13,853 bases of DNA from CAZFHZ01 sp964519015 (GTDB lineage: Bacteria; Blakebacterota; Blakebacteria; Blakebacterales; CAYUVJ01): NCBI GenBank assembly GCA_964519015.1, contig CAZFHZ010000087.1:1-13853 (forward strand). The letters are read 5' to 3'. Below the pieces are notes generated by a model. That model made no database searches. It saw nothing but the letters and a program-made list of their open reading frames with translations, and was not told the origin of the DNA. Positions within the stretch are counted from its first letter, which is position 1, and every line of letters begins with the position of its first letter. Positions 1 through 6,345 of the stretch are shown here, in pieces. The translations under genes and the position numbers were made by a program.

Positions 1-588
1 GTCGGGCTGCGCGACGAGCCGGTCCATCTCCTGCTGCACAAACCGGCCGGTGTGGTGAGCACGGTGCGCGATCCCTTCGGACGGCCCACCGTGGTCGGCC
101 TGGTCGGCCGCGCGGCCGCCGGACGGCGGCTCTACCCGGTCGGCCGACTCGATGGCGACACCACCGGCGCGCTGATGCTGACCGACGACGGCGAGCTGGC
201 TTTCCGACTGACCCATCCCCGCTACGGGATCGAGAAGGTCTACCAGGTCGGAGTGGCCCGGGATCTGCCCGACGCCGACCTGGCCCGGATCTCCGCCGGG
301 CTGGAACTGGAGGACGGGCCGGCCCGTCCGGACGCCTGCCGGCGGCTCGGTCCGCAGCGGCTGGAACTGGTCCTCCACGAGGGCCGCAAACGCATCGTCA
401 AACGGCTCCTGGCCGCGGCCGGGCACCGGGTCACCCGCCTGCATCGGAGCCGGTTCGCCGGCCTGACGGCGGATGAGCTGGCCCCGGGGAGCTGGCGTGT
501 CCTCACCCGGGAAGAGGTGGCCGGTCTGCGGGCCCGGGTGGGCCTGGAGCCGGCGCCGCCGGCAGAGCAGAAGGAGGAAGCGCGGTGA
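1..588 (+). CDS. RsuA/RluB-family 16S/23S rRNA pseudouridine synthase, 5' end missing
   Basis: This is the C-terminal 195 residues of a pseudouridine synthase; the reading frame is open from base 1, so the start and the usual N-terminal S4 RNA-binding domain lie outside the window. The visible part begins with LLLHKPAGVVST, the family entry motif, followed by the catalytic signature GRLDGDTTGALMLTDDG. The nucleophilic Asp codon is at 151-153. The KVYQV strand and the EGRKRIVKRLL segment are also present, as expected for the RsuA/RluB/RluE/RluF branch. These enzymes isomerise one specific uridine in rRNA. Which uridine cannot be told from the sequence; RluB (23S helix 89 region) is the commonest assignment for a gene next to cmk. 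Its stop codon overlaps the cmk start by four bases (GTGA), implying translational coupling. Family is certain, exact target is not. Confidence 0.9.
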   Translation, partial: VGLRDEPVHLLLHKPAGVVSTVRDPFGRPTVVGLVGRAAAGRRLYPVGRLDGDTTGALMLTDDGELAFRLTHPRYGIEKVYQVGVARDLPDADLARISAGLELEDGPARPDACRRLGPQRLELVLHEGRKRIVKRLLAAAGHRVTRLHRSRFAGLTADELAPGSWRVLTREEVAGLRARVGLEPAPPAEQKEEAR

Positions 589-1388
589 AGCGTTCCGTCC
601 GGCTGGTCATCGCCATCGACGGTCCCTCCGGCTCGGGCAAGAGCACCACCGCCCGTCTGCTCGCCGAACGGCTCGGTTACCTCTACGTGGATACCGGTGC
701 CATGTACCGCGCGGTGACCCTGAAGGCGTTGCGGGCCGGGATCGATGCGACCGACGGGGAGGGACTCGCCCGCATCGCCCGCCGGACCGAGGTCCGCCTG
801 GAACCCCGCCCCGAGGGCGTGCGTGTCCTGCTTGACGGAGAGGACGTTTCTGACGACATTCGTACCTCCCAGGTTACCCGCTATGTATCCGCGGTCTCCG
901 AGGTCCCTGTCGTCCGCGAGGTCCTGGTCGCGGCCCAGCGTGTGCTGGGGGCGGAGGGGGGTGTCGTACTGGAGGGACGCGACATCGGTACCGTCGTGTT
1001 CCCCGACGCGGACATCAAGATATGGATGGAGGCGGACCTGGGGATCCGGGCGGCACGCCGTCGGCTCGAACTGGCCGGACGGGGAGCCTCCCCGGAGGTG
1101 GGGGAGGTGACCGAAGACCTGGCCCGGCGGGGCGCGCCTGTTCAGCGGCGAGGCCGCCGACCGGCCCGCGGTCGGCTCTCAGGGGCGGGCGGGGGAGCCC
1201 CCCGGGTGGGGGGGGGGGTGCCCGCAGACCGGGCCGGGGGGCCCGCCCACGACTCGGGGCGGCGGCATTCGCCCCTGAAGCGGGCTTCCGACGCGGTCAC
1301 GGTGGACACCACCGACCTGACCATCGCAGAGCAGGTCGAAGTGATCGTCGCGCTCGTGGAGGAGCGCCTGAGAGAGATAAACGCGTAA
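585..1388 (+). CDS. cmk: (d)CMP kinase (cytidylate kinase) with an in-frame insertion in its LID/CMP-binding segment
   Basis: Cytidylate kinase phosphorylates CMP and dCMP with ATP in the cytoplasm, recycling nucleotides from RNA turnover and lipid synthesis. The GTG start at 585 is set by AAGGAGG at 571-577 and overlaps the upstream stop. The P-loop GPSGSGKST is at residues 13-21, YVDTGAMYRA at about 34-43, and EGRDIGTVVFP at 130-140. The C-terminal family block DSGRRHSPLKRASDAVTVDTT (broken by nothing) resumes after residue 222. The protein is 267 residues, about 37 longer than expected. The extra length is residues ~183-220, an arginine- and glycine-rich stretch that is a degenerate copy of residues 159-182 and interrupts the RDxxDSxR motif. 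Frame is kept through the insertion. The identity is certain; whether this allele is active, or an assembly error, is open. Confidence 0.92.
   Translation: MKRSVRLVIAIDGPSGSGKSTTARLLAERLGYLYVDTGAMYRAVTLKALRAGIDATDGEGLARIARRTEVRLEPRPEGVRVLLDGEDVSDDIRTSQVTRYVSAVSEVPVVREVLVAAQRVLGAEGGVVLEGRDIGTVVFPDADIKIWMEADLGIRAARRRLELAGRGASPEVGEVTEDLARRGAPVQRRGRRPARGRLSGAGGGAPRVGGGVPADRAGGPAHDSGRRHSPLKRASDAVTVDTTDLTIAEQVEVIVALVEERLREINA
1046..1241 (+). repeat. Degenerate 111-base (37-codon) tandem duplication inside cmk
   Basis: Sequence at 1060-1130 and 1171-1241 aligns without gaps at an offset of exactly 111 bases. I count 54 identical positions of 71, with fully identical blocks GTCGGCTC (1060/1171) and GGGGAGCC (1081/1192). 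Weaker similarity extends upstream to about 1046/1157. Of the 17 differences, 15 have G or C in the second copy, and copy 2 contains a run of 11 G (1208-1218). In protein terms, residues 159-182 (RRLELAGRGASPEVGEV...) reappear as RLSGAGGGAPRVGGGV. Copy 2, not copy 1, joins directly to the conserved AHDSGRR block. Copy 2 also holds two perfect GC-rich hairpins, 1156-1176 and 1230-1245. Either a decayed tandem duplication or a misassembly of low-quality G-biased reads. Confidence 0.75.
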
Positions 1389-1460
1389 CCGGACCCTGTA
1401 ACCGTCGCCGGCCTTTTCCCACTACCGGTGACGCACTGTCGTCCAGGAGGACCCATAGAC

Positions 1461-3428
1461 ATGCCGGAAGAGCTCAATCCCGCCTTGGAGAACGCCCCGA
1501 CGGAGGAAACCGTCAGCGGCGGGAAGTTCCCGTCGATCGAGGAGTTGGAGGCTCCCGAGTACGACGAAGAGCAGTACAGCGAGATGATGGCGCTCTACGA
1601 TGAGACCCTCGCCGAGATCGACGAGGGACAGATCGTCTCCGGTATTGTGCTCGCCATAGAGGACCGCGAGGTCCTCGTCGACGTCGGCTTCAAGAGTGAG
1701 GGGTCGATCCCGGTCGACGAGTTCGGCGGCCCCGAGAACGTGACCATCGGTGAGCACGTCGACGTCTTCCTGGAGTCGATCGAGAACCAGGACGGCCAGA
1801 TCGTACTGAGCAAGTCGAAGGCCGACTTCATGAAGGTCTGGCACAAGATCAAGCACGCCTACGATTCGAGCGAAGTGGTCATCGGGCGGCCCAGCAAGCG
1901 CATCAAGGGCGGTCTCATGGTCGACCTGATGGGCGTGTCCGCCTTCCTGCCCGGTTCCCAGGTGGCCCTGCGTCAGGTCCGCGACTTCGACCAGTACATC
2001 AACACCGACATCCGCCTGCGGATCATCAAGATCAACAAGAACCGCCGCAACATCGTGATCAGTCGCCGGATGGTCCTGGAGGAGGAGCGCGCCCGGATGC
2101 GCGAAGAGGTCCTCCAGAACCTGCAGAAGGGGCAGATCCGCGAGGGGACGGTCAAGAACATCACCGACTTCGGCGCCTTCATCGACCTGGGGGGTGTGGA
2201 CGGACTGCTCCACATCACCGACATGTCGTGGGGACGGGTCAGCCACCCCAGCGAGATCGTCAAGATCAGCGACGTGGTGCAGGTCAAGGTGCTCGACTTC
2301 AACGAGGCCAAGGACCGGATCAGCCTGGGCCTCAAGCAGCTCCAGCCCTATCCCTGGAAGGGGGTCGACGAACGCTACCCGATCGGGGCCAAGGTCATGG
2401 GCAAGGTCGTGTCCATCACCGATTACGGGGCCTTCATCGAGCTGGAGGAGGGGATCGAAGGACTCGTCCACATCAGCGAGATGTCGTGGACGCAGCACAT
2501 CCGGCACCCCTCAAAGGTGGTCAACATCGGCGAGGAGATCGAGGTCGTGGTCCTGCGGGTCAACCCCGAGGACGAGAAGATCTCGCTCGGCCTCAAGCAG
2601 ACCGAACCCGACCCGTGGGAGACCCTGGAGATCCGTTTCCCGGTCGGCACCAAGATCATGGGCAAGGTGCGCAACCTGACCAACTTCGGCGCCTTCGTGG
2701 AGATCGAGCCGGGCATCGACGGTCTGGTGCACATCAGCGACCTCTCCTGGACCCGCCGGATCCGGCACCCCAGTGAGATGCTGACCAAGAACGACGAGAT
2801 CGACGTCGTCATCCTCAGCATCGACCGCGACCAGCGGCGGATCTCCCTGGGCCACAAGCAGACCCGGGCCAACCCGTGGGACGACCTGGCCGAACAGTAC
2901 CCGGTGGGCACCGAGGTCAACGGCAAGCTCATCCGCTTCATCGATAAGGGGGTCATCGTCGATCTGGGGGACGAGGTCGAGGGCTTCGTGCCGCTCCCGC
3001 ACATGGGCCGGGACGACCTGGAGAGCGCCGAGCAGGCCTTCCAGGAAGGGGACGATCTCCCTCTCACCGTCATCGAGTTCGACAAGCAGGGCCGGAAGAT
3101 CGTGCTCTCGGTCACCGAGTACTTCAAGAGCCGGGACAGCGCGGAACAGGAAGCCTTCCTGAAGCAGCATGAGAAGCGCGAGACCACCCTGTCCGATCAC
3201 GCCGGGGGAGAGGACCTGGCTGACCTGAAGAAGCAGCTCGAAGAGACCGGTGAGGAGGAGCTGGAGGCGCCCGAGGACGAGGAAGAGGAAGAGGAAGAGG
3301 TGGAGGAGTCCGAAGGCGAGGAGGAATCGGAAGGGCCCGAAGGCGAGGAGGAATCGGAAGGGCCCGAAGACGAGGAGGAGTCGGAGGAGCCCGCCGCGAC
3401 GGCCGATCCGGAGGAGAAGGAGGACTGA
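1461..3428 (+). CDS. rpsA: 30S ribosomal protein S1, six S1 domains with a long acidic tail
   Basis: S1 binds the 30S subunit and captures and unwinds mRNA during initiation. The ATG at 1461 was chosen because AGGAGG lies at 1445-1450; an in-frame ATG at 1428 has no ribosome-binding site and precedes it. The 655-residue product has six S1 folds at about residues 56-120, 138-203, 224-293, 308-379, 395-466 and 482-554. Domains 1 and 2 are divergent, as usual for the ribosome-binding half. Domains 3-5 carry the classic pattern (TDFGAFIDL..GLLHITDMSW..HPSEIV). The extreme C-terminus (594-655) is a Glu/Asp-rich tail containing three copies of a nine-residue repeat; an acidic tail this long is not a core feature of S1. 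cmk directly upstream is a widely conserved neighbour. The 72-base gap from cmk has no clear promoter. Confidence 0.96.
   Translation: MPEELNPALENAPTEETVSGGKFPSIEELEAPEYDEEQYSEMMALYDETLAEIDEGQIVSGIVLAIEDREVLVDVGFKSEGSIPVDEFGGPENVTIGEHVDVFLESIENQDGQIVLSKSKADFMKVWHKIKHAYDSSEVVIGRPSKRIKGGLMVDLMGVSAFLPGSQVALRQVRDFDQYINTDIRLRIIKINKNRRNIVISRRMVLEEERARMREEVLQNLQKGQIREGTVKNITDFGAFIDLGGVDGLLHITDMSWGRVSHPSEIVKISDVVQVKVLDFNEAKDRISLGLKQLQPYPWKGVDERYPIGAKVMGKVVSITDYGAFIELEEGIEGLVHISEMSWTQHIRHPSKVVNIGEEIEVVVLRVNPEDEKISLGLKQTEPDPWETLEIRFPVGTKIMGKVRNLTNFGAFVEIEPGIDGLVHISDLSWTRRIRHPSEMLTKNDEIDVVILSIDRDQRRISLGHKQTRANPWDDLAEQYPVGTEVNGKLIRFIDKGVIVDLGDEVEGFVPLPHMGRDDLESAEQAFQEGDDLPLTVIEFDKQGRKIVLSVTEYFKSRDSAEQEAFLKQHEKRETTLSDHAGGEDLADLKKQLEETGEEELEAPEDEEEEEEEVEESEGEEESEGPEGEEESEGPEDEEESEEPAATADPEEKED
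3312..3392 (+). repeat. Three tandem 27-base repeats encoding the acidic S1 tail
   Basis: Three consecutive 27-base units occupy 3312-3338, 3339-3365 and 3366-3392. The first two are identical; the third differs at a few positions. Each encodes nine residues of the form EGEEESEGP or EDEEESEEP, so copy-number change would keep frame. The flanking sequence is also Glu/Asp-rich but not periodic. Confidence 0.9.
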
Positions 3429-3453
3429 GCCGGGCCTCCGAGCCCGAGAGGGA

Positions 3454-3469
3454 CCGGGGTGGGCCCCGG
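3454..3469 (+). other. GC-only hairpin in the rpsA-miaB spacer
   Basis: CCGGGG (3454-3459) and CCCCGG (3464-3469) form a perfect six-pair stem with a four-base loop, 25 bases after the rpsA stop. Further overlapping GGCC/CCGG inverted repeats follow to about 3495. There is no T-tract, so this is not a standard intrinsic terminator; it could stabilise the rpsA mRNA 3' end, cause a pause or partly insulate miaB. In so GC-rich a genome it could also be chance. Confidence 0.35.
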
Positions 3470-3509
3470 CCGGCCGGCAGGCCGGGCGGGGCCTCTCCAT
3501 GAAGGGACC

Positions 3510-4862
3510 ATGGTCGAGGATTTCCTGAGCACCCCGCTGCCGGGTCTGAGCCGGGGCGCCGTCAAGGCGCCGACGGCTTATGTGGAGACCTACGGTTGCC
3601 AGATGAACGTCAGCGACTCCGAGCTGGTCACCGGCATCCTGCGCGGAGCGGGCTGCCGTATCGTCGATGCTCCGGAGCTGGCCGACCTCATCCTGCTCAA
3701 CACCTGCGCGGTGCGCGAGAACGCCGAGCAGCGGATCGTGGGGCGGGTGGGGCAGCTGGCCTCGCTCGGACGGCACCGTCCGGTCCGGATCGGCCTGTTG
3801 GGCTGCATGGCCCAGCACCTGCGCGACCGGCTGTGGGAACAGGTCCCCCAGGTAGACTTCATCCTGGGTCCCGATGCCTACCGCAGTCTCCCGCGGATCC
3901 TCGACCTGGCCCCGGGAGAGCGGCTCGCCCTCTGCCAGCTCGACCGGAACGAGCTCTACGAGGGGATGCCCCTGGCGCGGAGCCCCGGGATCCCGACCGC
4001 CTTCGTGACCATCATGCGCGGCTGTGACCGTATGTGCACTTTCTGCGTGGTCCCGATGACCCGGGGGCGGGAGCGCTGTCGCCCGGCCGGCGACATCCTC
4101 CGGGAGATCGAAGGGCTGGTCGCAGCCGGGGTGCGTGAAGTGACCCTGCTCGGCCAGACCGTGAACGCCTGGTGCTCCGACGGGCTGAGCTTCGGCTATC
4201 TGCTGAGGCGGGTGGCCGGGACCGGGATCGACCGGATCCGCTTCACCTCCCCCCATCCGGTCTACTACCGGGAGGATGAACTGGACGCCATAGCCGAAAC
4301 CCCCGAAGTGTGCGAGTGGGTGCACCTCCCCCTGCAGTCGGGCAACGACGTGGTGCTGGAACGGATGGGGCGGGGCTACACGCGGGCGCGCTACCTCGAG
4401 CTGGTCGGGCGGCTGCGGACACGGATCCCGGATGTCACACTCACGACCGACCTTATCGTCGGTTTCCCCGGGGAGACGGAGCGGCAGTTCGAGGATACGC
4501 TGGTGGTCATGGCAGAAGCCGCCTTCGACTCGGCGTACATGTTCAAGTATTCTCCCCGTTCGGGGACCCGTGCCTGGCGCGAGTGGCCCGACGACGTACC
4601 CGAGTCGGAGAAGCAGCGCCGGCTGGAACGGGTGATCGAACTCCAGACCCGTCTCACCCGCGCCTCCCACGAGGCGATGGTGGGCCGGGTCTACGAACTG
4701 CTGGTTACCGAGCCGGGCACCCGCGGCCCCGGCCAGTGGCTGGGCCGCACCCGGGGGAACCAGGCGGTCATCCTGGAGTCGGAAGAAGATATGACGGGGC
4801 GCATCGTGGACGCCCGGATCGAGAGCACCGGCACCTGGACGCTGCGGGGCCGGACGGTCTGA
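3510..4862 (+). CDS. miaB: tRNA-2-methylthio-N6-dimethylallyladenosine synthase (radical SAM methylthiotransferase)
   Basis: MiaB adds a methylthio group to C2 of i6A37 in tRNAs reading UNN codons, using two [4Fe-4S] clusters and S-adenosylmethionine, which helps keep the reading frame. The 450-residue product has the UPF0004 domain with its three cluster cysteines at 30 (ETYGCQMN), 66 (NTCAVREN) and 99 (GCMAQ). The radical SAM CxxxCxxC is at C172, C176 and C179 (GCDRMCTFC). A TRAM RNA-binding domain lies at about 388-450. The YGCQMN and CAVRENAE sequences match MiaB rather than RimO or MtaB. The ATG at 3510 is preceded by AAGGG at 3502-3506, a close and weak site; in-frame open sequence reaches 3459 but encodes only spacer-like residues. 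It lies 17 bases ahead of the lapA-like gene and is probably cotranscribed with it. Confidence 0.95.
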   Translation: MVEDFLSTPLPGLSRGAVKAPTAYVETYGCQMNVSDSELVTGILRGAGCRIVDAPELADLILLNTCAVRENAEQRIVGRVGQLASLGRHRPVRIGLLGCMAQHLRDRLWEQVPQVDFILGPDAYRSLPRILDLAPGERLALCQLDRNELYEGMPLARSPGIPTAFVTIMRGCDRMCTFCVVPMTRGRERCRPAGDILREIEGLVAAGVREVTLLGQTVNAWCSDGLSFGYLLRRVAGTGIDRIRFTSPHPVYYREDELDAIAETPEVCEWVHLPLQSGNDVVLERMGRGYTRARYLELVGRLRTRIPDVTLTTDLIVGFPGETERQFEDTLVVMAEAAFDSAYMFKYSPRSGTRAWREWPDDVPESEKQRRLERVIELQTRLTRASHEAMVGRVYELLVTEPGTRGPGQWLGRTRGNQAVILESEEDMTGRIVDARIESTGTWTLRGRTV

Positions 4863-4879
4863 GGGAAGGGGAGGGGATC

Positions 4880-5224
4880 ATGTGGATGATCCGCTGGCTG
4901 CTGGTCGCCGCCCTACTGATCGTGCTGCTGGGCTTCTCCCTGCTCAACCTCGACCAGCGGGTCTCGATCGACGTGGTCGTCGCCCGCTGGGACGACCTGC
5001 CGCTCCTGCTGGTACTCTTCGAAACCTTCATCGCCGGCATGCTCCTCTGGTTCGTGATCTCTTTCGCCACCGTGGCCCGGCTTCAGAAGGAACTGCGCGG
5101 TCTGCGCCGGGAGCGGGACCGGCGGACCGAGTCGGCCGGCGAGCAGCTTGACGGACCGCCGGAATCGGATCGCGCCCCCCGGCCGGAGGGGGACGGGGAA
5201 GAGGATGACGATGCCTGGGCATGA
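4880..5224 (+). CDS. LapA-domain (DUF1049-like) small inner-membrane protein
   Basis: A 114-residue protein with two predicted membrane helices, at about residues 5-24 and 41-64, followed by a short charged coiled segment (RLQKELRGLRRERDRR) and an acidic disordered tail ending EEDDDAWA. The first helix ends in SLLNLDQRVSIDVV, the typical LapA-domain pattern of a hydrophobic helix then an N-x-x-x-V strand. In Escherichia coli LapA works with LapB in controlling lipopolysaccharide assembly, but LapA-domain proteins are widespread and their roles elsewhere are largely unknown. A GAGGGG stretch at 4871-4876 supports the ATG at 4880. The 3' end overlaps the next gene by 14 bases, so the two are likely coupled. 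Family is fairly clear; function here is inferred only. Confidence 0.8.
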   Translation: MWMIRWLLVAALLIVLLGFSLLNLDQRVSIDVVVARWDDLPLLLVLFETFIAGMLLWFVISFATVARLQKELRGLRRERDRRTESAGEQLDGPPESDRAPRPEGDGEEDDDAWA

Positions 5225-6329
5225 CCGACGGGGCCTCGTCCCGCTCACCGTACTGCTGTTGACCCTGGCCGGACCGGCCGCCGGACAGGAGCCGGTCGGC
5301 GGGCAGGGGGTGGCCGTGAGTCCCTCGCGCGAGGCCGCCCGGGACCTTTATGAGCGGGGTCGGTACCGGGAGGCCCGGGCCATGCTGGATGCGCTCATCC
5401 AGGCCCGGGTGGTCGATCCCGAGGTGTACTACTACCGGGGCCTGGTCGAACCGGACGCCGACCGGGCGGCCGAAGCCTGGTTCGGCGAGGTCGTCCGGCG
5501 CTGGCCGGGGAGCGAGTGGGCCGACCGGGCCACCCTCCAGATCGGTCTGTGGCGCTACGCCAAGGGCTTCTACATCACGGCCCGGGAGAAGTTCGAGCTG
5601 GTGGCCCGACGCCGTCTCGACACCCCGCTGGGGCAGGAGGCCCGCTACTGGCAGGGGATGAGCTGGACGTACGGCGACCGGCCGGCGGCGGACAGCTTAC
5701 GCACCGGCCTTCAACTCATCCGGCGGGTGGCCGGGACCGCCACCGCCCCCGCCGTGCTGGGCAAGGCGCTCCTCTCGGCCGGCGAGATCAGTCTGCAGCT
5801 GGCCGAGCCCGATTCCGCTCTCCGCTACGCCGGGATCATCGTGGATGCCCCCTACCTGGAGGATTTCCACCCCCGTGCCTTCGCCCTGCAGGCGGCCGCC
5901 TGGGAAGCCAAGGGGGACCGGGAGCAGGCCCGGAGCATCTGGAACCTGTTGAATTCCCGCTTCACCGACACCTGGGAGGGTCACCAGGCCCAGCTCTGGC
6001 TGGCCCAGCAGCGGGAGTCGGCGGTCCAGGCCCGGCTCGACACCCTGCGGGCGGCCGGCGCCTCGCTCTTCGCCCCCGGCGGAGCCGGTAAGGGGGAATG
6101 GACCGTCCAGGTGGGCGCCTACAGCGACCTGGCGGCCGCCACCCAGCTGGTGGTGAGCCTGACCCAGAAGGGCTATCAGGCCTGGCACACCAGCAAGCGG
6201 GTGGAGGGACGCCTGCTGGTGGCCGTGATGGTAGGGCGGTTCGAGACCCGGGCCGAGGCCAGCGCCTTCGGGAAGTCGATGGTGGATAAGGGGGACATCA
6301 CCGACTTCTTCCCGGTCCGAAATCCCTGA
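5211..6329 (+). CDS. Secreted tetratricopeptide-like protein with C-terminal SPOR domain
   Basis: A 372-residue exported protein. Residues 8-24 form a signal peptide core (LVPLTVLLLTLAGPAAG), with probable cleavage near GPAAG/QE and no lipobox cysteine. Residues about 40-280 are helical and repeat-like, in the manner of TPR or YbgF-type proteins (AARDLYERGRYREARAML; ADRATLQIGLWRYAKGFY). Residues about 295-370 are a SPOR domain, opening with GEWTVQVGAYSD and containing LLVAVMVGRFETRAEA. SPOR domains bind peptidoglycan stripped of its stem peptides, usually at division sites, so a periplasmic cell-wall role is likely. The ATG at 5211 is preceded by GAAGAGG at 5198-5204; ATG 5205 in the same frame is the alternative, and open sequence back to 5148 lies wholly inside lapA. 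The gene is 16 bases ahead of mutS. Confidence 0.82.
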   Translation: MPGHDRRGLVPLTVLLLTLAGPAAGQEPVGGQGVAVSPSREAARDLYERGRYREARAMLDALIQARVVDPEVYYYRGLVEPDADRAAEAWFGEVVRRWPGSEWADRATLQIGLWRYAKGFYITAREKFELVARRRLDTPLGQEARYWQGMSWTYGDRPAADSLRTGLQLIRRVAGTATAPAVLGKALLSAGEISLQLAEPDSALRYAGIIVDAPYLEDFHPRAFALQAAAWEAKGDREQARSIWNLLNSRFTDTWEGHQAQLWLAQQRESAVQARLDTLRAAGASLFAPGGAGKGEWTVQVGAYSDLAAATQLVVSLTQKGYQAWHTSKRVEGRLLVAVMVGRFETRAEASAFGKSMVDKGDITDFFPVRNP

Positions 6330-6345
6330 GCGCAGGACGAGCGCC

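Noticed and set aside
1156..1245. Hairpins at 1156-1176 and 1230-1245 as a small mobile repeat or attenuator
   Set aside because: They lie within coding sequence and are accounted for by the duplicated copy of upstream cmk sequence; no target-site duplication or other copy in the window.
1422..2507. A 361-codon minus-strand open frame opposite the start of rpsA
   Set aside because: It is wholly antisense to S1, with a repetitive Asp/Leu/His composition that simply reflects the S1 codons.
3454..3495. Intrinsic terminator after rpsA
   Set aside because: The stem is perfect but no T-run follows, and the next gene starts 15 bases later; recorded only as a hairpin.
2511..4670. A 719-codon minus-strand open frame spanning rpsA and miaB
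   Set aside because: It runs across two well-supported opposite-strand genes and their spacer and has no recognisable motif; an antisense shadow.
5148..5210. Upstream start for the SPOR protein
   Set aside because: These residues are charged, lie wholly within lapA, and would bury the signal peptide; ATG 5211 has a suitable ribosome-binding site.
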